11,113 nucleotides of DNA from Lachnospiraceae bacterium UBA4380. Lineage in GTDB: Bacteria > Bacillota > Clostridia > Lachnospirales > Lachnospiraceae. Shown in pieces: positions 5,269-11,113 of this stretch (position 1 is its first letter; every line of letters starts with the position of its first letter). Under the pieces are notes generated by a model. That model was given only the letters and a program-made list of their open reading frames with translations. It was not told where the DNA came from and searched no databases. The DNA is taken from NCBI GenBank assembly GCA_002390025.1, contig DGRU01000013.1, positions 1 through 11,113 of the forward strand, read 5' to 3'. The translations under genes and the position numbers were made by a program.

Positions 5269-7413
5269 ATGGATTTTACACCTAGAACACAGCAGATTCT
5301 GGAGATCCTGCTGGGAGGAAAGGGGCCTGTTTCGAAGCAGGAGATCGCTGACCGGCTCGGGGTCAGCAAGCGGACGATACAGAGAGAATTCGGATTTCTG
5401 GAAAATGACATCAAGCAGTACGGGCTGCGCCTGATCAACCGCAAAGGCAAGGGAATTGTCCTCTCCGGAGAGCTTCAGAACATCGAGAAGCTCCGCCGGG
5501 AAATAGAAAAAAACAGCGGTGTGGAGGCGGCCGGCCGTGAGGAGCGGAGAAAGCACCTTCTCTTTGAACTGCTGCGTGACAGAGAGCCCAGAAAACTCTA
5601 CTATTACAGCCAGCTGCTGGGAGTCAGTGAGACGACGGTTGCCAGTGATATGGAAGCACTGGGAGACTGGTTCTCCCGCCACAACCTGGAAGTCATGCGC
5701 AGACCGGGCTACGGTGTGGTCCTCATGGGATCCGAGGGAGACTACCGGGAAGCCATGCGCCGTTTTATCCACGAAAACGGGCCCAGCAATACAGAAAAGA
5801 GCAAAGATTCCAAGAATAAATTAGGGAACAAGAGCGCTGAAGAGGCTATTACAGAAATCATCATGAGCGCGTCGGACAGCGGTATCTATTCCCTGCTCAA
5901 CAATGATATCCTGAACCGGGTCTACAGTACCCTTTCCAACATGGATGAGCCGATGCTGCGTCAGCTTGCGGATAATGCGTTCACCGGTCTGGCCATCCAT
6001 ATCGCGATCGCCATAGACCGGGTCCAGAAGGGCGCAGTGATGGAAGCCGAGGGAAAGGTGCTCGAAGACCTGGCTTCCTGGGACGGCTATGATCTTGCCG
6101 CCAGAATTCTCCGCGAGATGGAAGAGGAGTTCCAGATCACCATTCCCGGTGTGGAGCTCTCCTATATCCTGCTCCACCTGCGCGGATCCAAGATCGCCTA
6201 TTCCGGAACCGCAGGAGACACAGTATCGGGCGATGATGCTGTCATGCGTCAGATGCGGGGGATCGATGAAGCAAAGCTGCTGGATATGATCGATGAGATG
6301 GTGGAGATCTTCAATCCATCCATTTCCTATGAACTGAAGTGCGATGAGGACTTTGTCCGGGGACTGCTGGTCCACCTGCGTCCTGTTATTGTGCGCCTGT
6401 TCAACCACATGAATATCTTCAATCCGATCCTGCATGATATTCAGGAAGAATACCCGGATGTCTTCAGACGCTGCAGCATGGCCTCTTCCGTGATCGAGCG
6501 GGAGACCAAAGAAAAGGTACCGGCGGAGGAAGTCGGATTCCTTGCCATGCATTTCGGCGCTGCAGAAGAGAGGATCCTGGAGAGACAGAAAGCCGCAAGG
6601 CGTGTCGTCATCGGCATCGTCTGTGCCAGCGGCTTCGGCGTCGCCAGGCTCATGCTGACCAAGCTCAGCAACCATCTCGGAGACAAGGCTACTTTCCGCG
6701 CCTACGGAAAAGACGAGATCACTGCCTCCGTGATCGCGGACACGGATTTCTTTGTCTCCACACTGAATCTGGATTCCCTGGGAATCGACTGCGTTCGCGT
6801 CAGTCCCCTGATCACGGCCAGCGACCTGTCCCAGATCGAATACCGGATCAAAGGCTACGGCCAGGTGCGGCGTCGCCGCCAGGAGACGGACTTTGTCCGT
6901 CAGATGGATGAAGTGGGTGTCATCGCCGGAGACCTCTCCTCTCTGATCCGTAAATACCGCCACTATGAGATCGCTCCCAATGTCAATTTCCGGGAGCTGC
7001 TGCGGGTCCTTGCCATGCAGGTCACGGACAGTCTTGCCGCTGCCTCAAAAGTAATCTCCGCTGTTACCGAGCGTGAACGACTCAATTCCCAGATCTTCCC
7101 GGAGCTGGGATTCTGTCTGCTCCACAGCAGGACGGATGCCGTATCCGAGACAGTCTTCGTCAGCTGTTCTCCCCGCGGCGATGACCATTTCACTGATCCG
7201 GCCCTCAAGGGCATCCGGGCCGCGGTCCTCATGCTCATGCCTGTTGACGACCACCGCAGGATCCACTCCGATGTACTGGGGCGCATCAGCGGAGCCTTTA
7301 TTAAAAATGAAGTGTTCCTCAAGGCCGTACAGGAGGGAGAGGAAGACTCTGTCCGCACCGAACTGACCCATGAGCTGCGGATCTTCTTCAATGAATTTGT
7401 CGAGAGACTCTGA
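5269..7413 (+). CDS. mtlR: MtlR-type PRD transcriptional regulator of mannitol PTS
   Basis: This 714-residue protein has the domain order of MtlR: an N-terminal HTH (residues 5-65, VSKQEIADRLGVSKRTIQRE), a second Mga-like HTH (about 95-170), PRD1 (about 195-310 with H244 and H303), PRD2 (about 335-440 with H369 and H428), an EIIB-Gat-like domain (about 446-530 with Cys452 in VCASGFG) and a C-terminal EIIA-like domain (about 570-714 with His619 in LLHSRTDAV). In characterised MtlR proteins, phosphorylation by HPr and by the mannitol PTS at these His/Cys sites sets activity, so the protein activates the mtl genes only when mannitol is transported. The start has a weak GGAAGGG site 11 bases ahead. 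The likely target mtlA lies 2.8 kb downstream, with an MtlR-box-like repeat before it. A BglG-type RNA antiterminator is less likely because of the two HTH domains. Confidence 0.88.
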   Translation: MDFTPRTQQILEILLGGKGPVSKQEIADRLGVSKRTIQREFGFLENDIKQYGLRLINRKGKGIVLSGELQNIEKLRREIEKNSGVEAAGREERRKHLLFELLRDREPRKLYYYSQLLGVSETTVASDMEALGDWFSRHNLEVMRRPGYGVVLMGSEGDYREAMRRFIHENGPSNTEKSKDSKNKLGNKSAEEAITEIIMSASDSGIYSLLNNDILNRVYSTLSNMDEPMLRQLADNAFTGLAIHIAIAIDRVQKGAVMEAEGKVLEDLASWDGYDLAARILREMEEEFQITIPGVELSYILLHLRGSKIAYSGTAGDTVSGDDAVMRQMRGIDEAKLLDMIDEMVEIFNPSISYELKCDEDFVRGLLVHLRPVIVRLFNHMNIFNPILHDIQEEYPDVFRRCSMASSVIERETKEKVPAEEVGFLAMHFGAAEERILERQKAARRVVIGIVCASGFGVARLMLTKLSNHLGDKATFRAYGKDEITASVIADTDFFVSTLNLDSLGIDCVRVSPLITASDLSQIEYRIKGYGQVRRRRQETDFVRQMDEVGVIAGDLSSLIRKYRHYEIAPNVNFRELLRVLAMQVTDSLAAASKVISAVTERERLNSQIFPELGFCLLHSRTDAVSETVFVSCSPRGDDHFTDPALKGIRAAVLMLMPVDDHRRIHSDVLGRISGAFIKNEVFLKAVQEGEEDSVRTELTHELRIFFNEFVERL

Positions 7414-7435
7414 TCATTGCAAAATGTATACTATT

Positions 7436-7504
7436 ACTCTGTAAGCAGACAAAGATACAAAAACACATTATGACTCTGTAAGTGGACAGAGACACAAAAA
7501 ACAG
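7436..7504. repeat. two-copy direct repeat, 37-bp period
   Basis: ACTCTGTAAGCAGACAAAGA at 7436-7455 recurs as ACTCTGTAAGTGGACAGAGA at 7473-7492; both copies continue into an A-run. Four substitutions are seen in these 20 bases. The second copy runs straight into the terminator at 7501. Confidence 0.8.
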
Positions 7505-7525
7505 CACCGCGAGGTGCTGTTTTTG
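7496..7525. terminator. bidirectional terminator of mtlR and the PPK2 gene
   Basis: ACAGCACC (7501-7508), GNRA-type loop GCGA and GGTGCTGT (7513-7520) form a perfect 8-bp stem, flanked by A's on the left (7496-7500) and T's on the right. It therefore has a T-run in both directions and can end mtlR from the left and the PPK2 transcript from the right. Confidence 0.88.
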
Positions 7526-7568
7526 TTTGATCTTTTGTTTGATCTTTTGTTTGATCTTTTGTTTGATC
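7525..7568. repeat. 12-bp tandem repeat, about 3.7 copies
   Basis: The unit GTTTGATCTTTT occurs exactly at 7525-7536, 7537-7548 and 7549-7560, followed by a partial GTTTGATC at 7561-7568. It begins at the T-run of the preceding terminator. Perfect identity suggests recent slippage expansion. Confidence 0.95.
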
Positions 7569-7690
7569 CGTGCCGTCAGGCTCACAAATGTAATCTATTC
7601 GCACAGCCCCGCAGGGGCTGTTTTTGTTTGACCTTTCCCGTCAGGCTCACCGATGTGATGCATTTGCACTGTCTTGCAGGGGCTTGCAGC
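7561..7690. repeat. two diverged copies of a 65-bp terminator-bearing unit
   Basis: Positions 7561-7625 and 7626-7690 align as direct repeats sharing GTTTGA, CCGTCAGGCTCAC, ATGT-AT--ATT-GCAC and GCAGGGGCT. The first copy keeps a perfect terminator stem; in the second the left arm has changed (TGTCTT instead of AGCCCC), so the hairpin is lost. Confidence 0.75.
7603..7625 (+). terminator. second intrinsic terminator after mtlR
   Basis: ACAGCCCC (7603-7610) pairs with GGGGCTGT (7614-7621) around GCA, followed by T's to 7625. It works only in the plus direction because there is no T-run on the minus strand. Confidence 0.8.
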
Positions 7691-7697
7691 CGCGGAA

Positions 7698-9176
7698 TTA
7701 CTTCTCCTTGCAGGCCTGCTTCAGAGAGTCGACAACGATGCGCAGAGCCTTGATACGGGCATATTTTTTATCATTGGATTCGAGGATATACCAGGGGGCG
7801 AAGGTGGTGTTGGTCTTCTGGAGCATTTCGTTGATGGCTTCTTCGTAGAGATCCCACTTTTCGCGGTTGCGCCAGTCTTCGTCTGTGATTTTCCACTGCT
7901 TTTCAGGCGTATTCTGACGGTCTGTGAAGCGGGCAAGCTGGGTTTCATTATCGATCTGTACCCAGAACTTGATGACAACGGCACCCCATTCGGCCAGCTC
8001 TTTTTCGAATTCATTTATTTCGTTATAGGCACGCTGCCAGTCATTTTCAGAGCAGAATCCCTCCAGGCGCTCTACCATGACACGGCCGTACCAGGTGCGG
8101 TCGAAGATCGCGATATGGCCGTCCTTGGGAAGGCGTGTCCAGAAACGCCAGAGGAAATGCCTTGCCTTTTCATGCGGCTCGGGGCTGGCAATTGGAAGGA
8201 CCTCGAAGCCTCTGGGATCGAGAGCAGCTGTGATGCGCTTGATGTTGCCACCCTTGCCTGCAGCGTCCCATCCCTCGTAGGCAATGATGACCGGGATTTT
8301 CCTGCGATAGAGCTCGTTGTGCAGCGTGTGGAGCTTCTTCTGCAGACGATCCAGTTCTTTCTTGTAATCCGCGTCGGATATCACCTTGTCGGCAAGTGAG
8401 ATCTCAGACAGGTAAGGAGTGCGGTTGAGCGGGAAAGTGTTCTGGCGGATCGGAGCTGCAAGGGCGTGATTCTTGAGTGCGGTATCGATGCCCTGATTCA
8501 GGAAGCGCAGTACCTGCAGCTCTGCCCATTTGCTGTCCTTTGCGTCAATGATGTACCAGGGAGCCGCAGAGCGGTTCGTATCCTCCAGATACCTGTCGTA
8601 CATGTCCAGATACTCATCGTAATGTTTGTTTTGATGAAGATCGGATTCACTCACGCGCCAGCGGGTGTTTTTGTCAGCCTGCAGGGTGCGCAGACGCTTT
8701 TTCTGTTCTTTTTTGCTGAACTGGAAGAAAAACTTCATGACAAGATAGCCGTTGTCAGTCAGCGAGCGCTCTGTGGTATTGATACTCTTCACTCGACGGG
8801 CATAGGTCTTATCATCAATGATACCCTGCATTTTCTGATTGACGACTTCTTCCATCCAGAAGGCGTCAAAGAAGGCGAATTTTCCCGCCTCGGGGATTTC
8901 CTTCATATACCGATGCAGGAAAGGATAGCGCATGTCCTCCGCAGTCGGTTCTGCCAAAGTTCTGACGACAAAGAAACGGGGATCGATGCTGCGGATGACC
9001 CGTCCGATCACGCTTCCCTTGCCGGAAGCACCCCAGCCTTCAAAGATGACCATTACCGGCAGCTTTGCTTCCTTGATTTTTGTCTGATATACGCCGAGTT
9101 TTTCTCTGGCCTGTTTTACTTCCTGCGACAAGGCATCATCTTCAGGCCTTTTGGCCTTGGCAAAATCTTTTAACAT
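7698..9176 (-). CDS. pap: polyphosphate:AMP phosphotransferase, two-domain class II PPK2
   Basis: This 492-residue protein consists of two tandem PPK2 domains (about 1-240 and 265-492), the arrangement of class II PPK2 (PAP), which transfers phosphate from polyphosphate to AMP to give ADP. The C-terminal domain has an intact Walker A (EGWDAAGKGG, 301-310), the PRGFEVLPIASP substrate region and a Walker B/lid element DRTWYGRVMVER (359-370), so it is probably the catalytic half. The N-terminal domain keeps a Walker-A-like EGWGASGKGS (46-55), but the matching Walker B element reads DAFWMEE (104-110) with the usual DRxWY Arg and Tyr missing. The start has GGGGG (complement of 9182-9186) five bases ahead and an extended -10 promoter upstream. 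It lies convergent to mtlR and divergent from mtlA. Confidence 0.92.
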   Translation of the reverse strand: MLKDFAKAKRPEDDALSQEVKQAREKLGVYQTKIKEAKLPVMVIFEGWGASGKGSVIGRVIRSIDPRFFVVRTLAEPTAEDMRYPFLHRYMKEIPEAGKFAFFDAFWMEEVVNQKMQGIIDDKTYARRVKSINTTERSLTDNGYLVMKFFFQFSKKEQKKRLRTLQADKNTRWRVSESDLHQNKHYDEYLDMYDRYLEDTNRSAAPWYIIDAKDSKWAELQVLRFLNQGIDTALKNHALAAPIRQNTFPLNRTPYLSEISLADKVISDADYKKELDRLQKKLHTLHNELYRRKIPVIIAYEGWDAAGKGGNIKRITAALDPRGFEVLPIASPEPHEKARHFLWRFWTRLPKDGHIAIFDRTWYGRVMVERLEGFCSENDWQRAYNEINEFEKELAEWGAVVIKFWVQIDNETQLARFTDRQNTPEKQWKITDEDWRNREKWDLYEEAINEMLQKTNTTFAPWYILESNDKKYARIKALRIVVDSLKQACKEK

Positions 9177-9218
9177 GGCAGCCCCCTTTCTGCTGAATCT
9201 ATTGCTGCTGTCGAAACT

Positions 9219-9227
9219 ATTATACCA
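9219..9227 (-). promoter_or_regulatory. extended -10 promoter of the PPK2 gene
   Basis: On the minus strand TGG-TATAAT (complement of 9219-9227) is a perfect extended -10. No good -35 is seen, which extended -10 promoters tolerate. The start would be near 9212, giving a short leader of about 35 nt. Confidence 0.65.
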
Positions 9228-9287
9228 TGGATTCTTTGTACCGGGAAAGTAATCAGGGCCTCCAAATACAGGTTTGTCGCGCCCTTA

Positions 9288-9541
9288 GGAGTCGCCTTCG
9301 AGGTATACCTCCTGTGTCGGTCAGCTTTTTTCGCAGAGTTGTACTAAGGCTTGCTTATGCTCAGGGCAGGCCGGGCCAAACTCGTCTCCCGTGTTGAAGA
9401 CACGGTAGACTCAGACAGGTGGCCCTAAAACGCCCGGCAGTGAGGGCCGTGCGTTTTACCTGCCCTTCCCTATAAGCTTCGCCAAGTACAACTGACTGCT
9501 CAAAAAAATTCCCTCCCCAGGAGGTATAACTCGAAGGCTCC
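9288..9541. ncRNA. 254-nt structured element with possible H-type pseudoknot (unassigned RNA or inverted-repeat element)
   Basis: Bases 9288-9370 pair back with 9459-9541 along almost their whole length: 9297-9314 with 9518-9535 (17 of 18), GGAG and CC with CTCC and GG across a 3-base bulge, a T6 run 9326-9331 with the A-run 9502-9508, 9333-9336 with 9496-9499, 9337-9344 with 9486-9493 (8 of 8), 9353-9358 with 9472-9477 (6 of 6) and 9363-9370 with 9459-9466 (8 of 8). The apex has a hairpin 9384-9410 (10 pairs, loop TGAAG) and two crossing stems, 9421-9426 with 9443-9448 and 9427-9433 with 9451-9457, all perfect. Strand is not decided, since no T-run terminator or clear promoter is seen on either side. 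A clostridial structured RNA class or a MITE are the main options. Confidence 0.55.
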
Positions 9542-9849
9542 AATTTCCTGCCGGGCTGTGGGATGGAGATATTTCATGGGTGCCATCATACAGGCAGCAG
9601 TTTATCTGCTGAACAAAGAGTCCAAACTGTCGGAGAATCTTGTATCACCAATAAGAGAGGTGCAGCCGCAGACCCGTCCCTCCTCTACAAACCCCTATTT
9701 GCAACGCTTTACAGGATCCCGGAATATACGAAGATTCGTCTGTGAATAGCTTAAGAAGCGAATAATCATGCCAATGTATTATGGGACTATGAAGTGTTCC
9801 GTCTGTGGATACATGTTTGGATGTCATCTTTTTTAGATGTCACTTTTGT
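9542..9849. other. gap without recognisable gene
   Basis: About 300 bp between the structured element and the mtlA control region. Two overlapping plus-strand frames of about 60 codons (9558-9749 and 9563-9745) have no ribosome binding site and no family resemblance. A short direct repeat GATGTCA flanks a T-run near 9814-9836. I see no promoter, tRNA or mobile-element signature that I would defend. Confidence 0.5.
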
Positions 9850-9880
9850 CTGTCGTTTTTGGCACGAAAAGACAGGCTTT
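9850..9880 (+). terminator. weak hairpin, possible terminator
   Basis: CTGTC-G-TTTT (9850-9858) can pair with AAAAGACAG (9867-9875) with one bulged G, followed by GCTTTTG. The T-run is short, so this is only a possible terminator or a barrier upstream of the mtlA control region. Confidence 0.3.
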
Positions 9881-9894
9881 TGATAACGATTTCA
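9881..9894. promoter_or_regulatory. cre-like catabolite control box
   Basis: TGATAACGATTTCA fits the Gram-positive cre consensus TGWAANCGNTNWCA at every defined position but one (T instead of A at position 4). It lies about 230 bp before the proposed mtlA start site and 25 bp before a TATAAT at 9919-9924. CcpA control of a mannitol transporter is expected from other Bacillota, but the distance is long. Confidence 0.5.
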
Positions 9895-10043
9895 ATTATA
9901 GATTTAGTCAAATTTGATTATAATGCAGAATGGAGATTTAGAAATCCTTGTATATAAGCGGAAAACGCAAGCGATTTATTTTGAAACATGGTTAAATTTG
10001 ACATTATTTTGAACCGGAGAAAATGTCCCAAACAGGCAAACCA

Positions 10044-10067
10044 TTTGTCACTTTTGATGGTGACAAA
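10044..10067. promoter_or_regulatory. MtlR-box-like operator
   Basis: TTTGTCAC (10044-10051) and GTGACAAA (10060-10067) form a perfect inverted repeat with an 8-bp centre. The MtlR consensus described in Bacillota, TTGNCACAN4TGTGNCAA, has the same TTGNCAC/GTGNCAA half-sites but a centre 2 bp shorter. The site is centred near -64 relative to the proposed mtlA start, an activator position. MtlR itself is encoded at 5269-7413. Confidence 0.65.
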
Positions 10068-10083
10068 GTCCATTTAGTATTCG

Positions 10084-10113
10084 TTGCATATTGCATTTGT
10101 ACAGCCATATAAT
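10084..10113 (+). promoter_or_regulatory. probable mtlA promoter
   Basis: TTGCAT (10084-10089) and a perfect TATAAT (10108-10113) are 18 bp apart. The weak -35 fits an activator-dependent promoter with the MtlR-like box just upstream. Transcription would start near 10120. Confidence 0.55.
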
Positions 10114-10125
10114 GGACACATCGAA

Positions 10126-10167
10126 GGAACGAAACAGGCGGCCGGCCGGTCCGGCCATGGTCGTTCC
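10126..10167 (+). other. GC-rich hairpin at the 5' end of the mtlA leader
   Basis: GGAACGA (10126-10132) pairs with TCGTTCC (10161-10167), and inside it GGCCGG (10140-10145) pairs with CCGGCC (10151-10156). No T-run follows directly; TTTTT comes about 10 bases later. It would lie within the first 10 bases of the transcript and could protect the mRNA 5' end or serve as a regulatory fold. Confidence 0.5.
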
Positions 10168-10199
10168 GGGTAACTGTTTTTAACATAAAGGAGGTAATG

Positions 10200-11113
10200 A
10201 TGAAAGAGAAAGTTCAATCCTTCGGACGGTTCCTCAGCGGCATGGTCATGCCCAACATCGGCGCATTCATCGCCTGGGGACTTATCACAGCACTGTTCAT
10301 TGCAACCGGCTGGCTTCCCAACGAGCAGCTGTCCACAATGGTCAGCCCCATGCTGTCCTATGTCCTTCCGATTCTGATCGCTTATACAGGCGGTAGAATG
10401 GTCGGCGGCGCTCGCGGCGCGGTCATGGGCGCAATCGCCTGCGTCGGTGTTGTCTGCGGTGCTCCCGATTATCCCATGCTTATGGGCGCAATGCTGATCG
10501 GCCCTCTCGGCGGTCTGGTTATCAAGAAGTTTGACCAGGCAGTTGAAGGAAAGATTCCGGCAGGTTTCGAGATGCTGGTCAACAACTTCTCCGTCGGTAT
10601 CCTGGGTATGATCCTTGCGATCATCGGCTTCTACCTGATCGGACCTATCATGGCAGCCGTTCTGGTATTCCTTCAGGGTGGCGTTGATATCCTGGTCAAC
10701 ATGGGACTTCTTCCCCTGGTTTCCATCTTCGTCGAGCCTGCGAAGGTCCTCTTCCTCAACAACGCAATCAACCACGGTATCTTCACTCCTCTCGGCGCAC
10801 AGCAGGCTGAGACCATCGGCAAGTCCATCTTCTACATGATCGAGACTAACCCCGGTGCAGGCGCTGGTGTCCTGATCGCTTACTGGATGTTCGCAAAGGA
10901 TAAGATGACAAGAGACTCCGCTCCCGGCGCTCTGATCGTCCACGTTCTCGGCGGTATCCACGAGATCTACTTCCCCTATGTTCTGATGAACCCCCTGCTT
11001 CTGCTCGCTACCATCGGCGGCTCTGTTGCAGCAATGTTCTTCAACACCATCTTCAATGTCGGCCTTGTCAGCCCTGCATCTCCCGGTTCCATCCTGGCTA
11101 TGCTGGCAGTTGC
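10200..11113 (+). CDS. mtlA: mannitol PTS transporter EIICB (3' end cut off by window)
   Basis: The frame runs open to the window end, giving 304 codons of a membrane protein whose full length is usually about 460-640 residues. EII-Mtl takes up mannitol through the membrane and phosphorylates it to mannitol 1-phosphate. The visible part is the EIIC domain: MKEKVQSFGRFLSGMVMPNIG at the start, several hydrophobic segments, LNNAINHGIFTPLG and GGIHEIYFPYVLMNP, the mannitol-type GIHE motif. The EIIB domain, and EIIA if fused, lie beyond the window. I chose ATG 10200 over ATG 10197 because GGAGG (10190-10194) then has five-base spacing instead of two. It has its own promoter, an MtlR-like box and a leader hairpin upstream. 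Confidence 0.95.
   Translation, partial: MKEKVQSFGRFLSGMVMPNIGAFIAWGLITALFIATGWLPNEQLSTMVSPMLSYVLPILIAYTGGRMVGGARGAVMGAIACVGVVCGAPDYPMLMGAMLIGPLGGLVIKKFDQAVEGKIPAGFEMLVNNFSVGILGMILAIIGFYLIGPIMAAVLVFLQGGVDILVNMGLLPLVSIFVEPAKVLFLNNAINHGIFTPLGAQQAETIGKSIFYMIETNPGAGAGVLIAYWMFAKDKMTRDSAPGALIVHVLGGIHEIYFPYVLMNPLLLLATIGGSVAAMFFNTIFNVGLVSPASPGSILAMLAV

Noticed and set aside
5821..6963. Long minus-strand open frame (380 codons) opposite mtlR
   Set aside because: It lies fully antisense to a well-supported gene, has no ribosome binding site or family motif, and its composition is that of a mirrored coding frame.
7525..7568. CRISPR-like array
   Set aside because: The 12-bp units are contiguous with no spacers; this is a simple tandem repeat.
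9288..9541. Group I or group II intron, or RNase P RNA
   Set aside because: A faint likeness of ACGGTAGACTC to group I or RNase P motifs is not supported by the other required core elements; there is no domain V hairpin and no GAAAGTCCGGGC-type segment.
9558..9749. Two overlapping small frames of about 60 codons
   Set aside because: No ribosome binding site, no recognisable motif, and the two frames compete for the same bases; not enough to call a gene.
9998..10003. TTGACA as a -35 for mtlA
   Set aside because: No acceptable -10 is found 16-18 bp downstream; the TATAAT at 10108-10113 fits better with TTGCAT at 10084-10089.
10074..10961. Minus-strand open frame (295 codons) opposite mtlA and its control region
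   Set aside because: It is antisense to clear EIIC coding sequence and crosses the MtlR-like and promoter region; the Asp/His/Cys-rich translation is typical of a shadow frame.

Overview
The window looks like a chromosomal segment of a fermentative, low-to-mid GC Gram-positive bacterium (Bacillota, class Clostridia, quite possibly Lachnospiraceae-like). This is inferred from the clostridial style of the class II fructose-bisphosphate aldolase, strong GGAGG-type ribosome binding sites, intrinsic terminators with T-runs, a cre-like box, and a mannitol PTS controlled by a PRD-type MtlR. No sequence search was possible, so the taxonomic call is an inference.

Layout. 1-873 (+): 3' part of a class II fructose-bisphosphate aldolase gene, followed by about 180 nt that fold into one long irregular hairpin (6S-RNA-like) ending in a very strong terminator at 1085-1115. 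1280-2709 (+): a small nitroreductase and a PHP-domain phosphoesterase, probably one operon, facing a bidirectional terminator at 2742-2769. 2813-4157 (-): a two-gene operon, a cupin protein followed 4 nt later by a WYL-domain regulator. 4158-4620: a noncoding gap holding a 188-bp palindromic element with terminal inverted repeats and three stem-loops, next to a truncated relative. 4592-5165 (+): a promoter, a leader containing an internal intrinsic terminator (probable attenuator or riboswitch), and a RidA-family gene. 5269-7413 (+): MtlR, a 714-aa mannitol PTS transcriptional regulator. 7414-7697: a convergent gap packed with tandem repeats and two terminators. 7698-9176 (-): a two-domain PPK2 polyphosphate:AMP phosphotransferase. 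9177-10199: a 1-kb gap with the extended -10 promoter of that gene, a roughly 254-nt structured element with a potential H-type pseudoknot (9288-9541), and the mtlA control region (cre-like box, MtlR-box-like inverted repeat, promoter, leader hairpin). 10200-11113 (+): mannitol PTS EIICB (mtlA), cut off by the window end.

How it fits together. The clearest functional unit is MtlR plus MtlA: the regulator carries PRD, EIIB-like and EIIA-like domains, and an inverted repeat resembling the published MtlR box lies about 64 bp upstream of the likely mtlA start site. The convergent polyphosphate kinase gene and the structured element are inserted between regulator and target. The remaining genes (aldolase, nitroreductase, PHP phosphatase, cupin/WYL pair, RidA) are ordinary metabolic or stress functions.

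The most unusual material is noncoding: the pseudoknotted element at 9288-9541, the inverted-repeat element at 4316-4503, the ridA leader, and the 6S-like RNA after fba. None of these can be assigned to a known family with certainty from the sequence alone.
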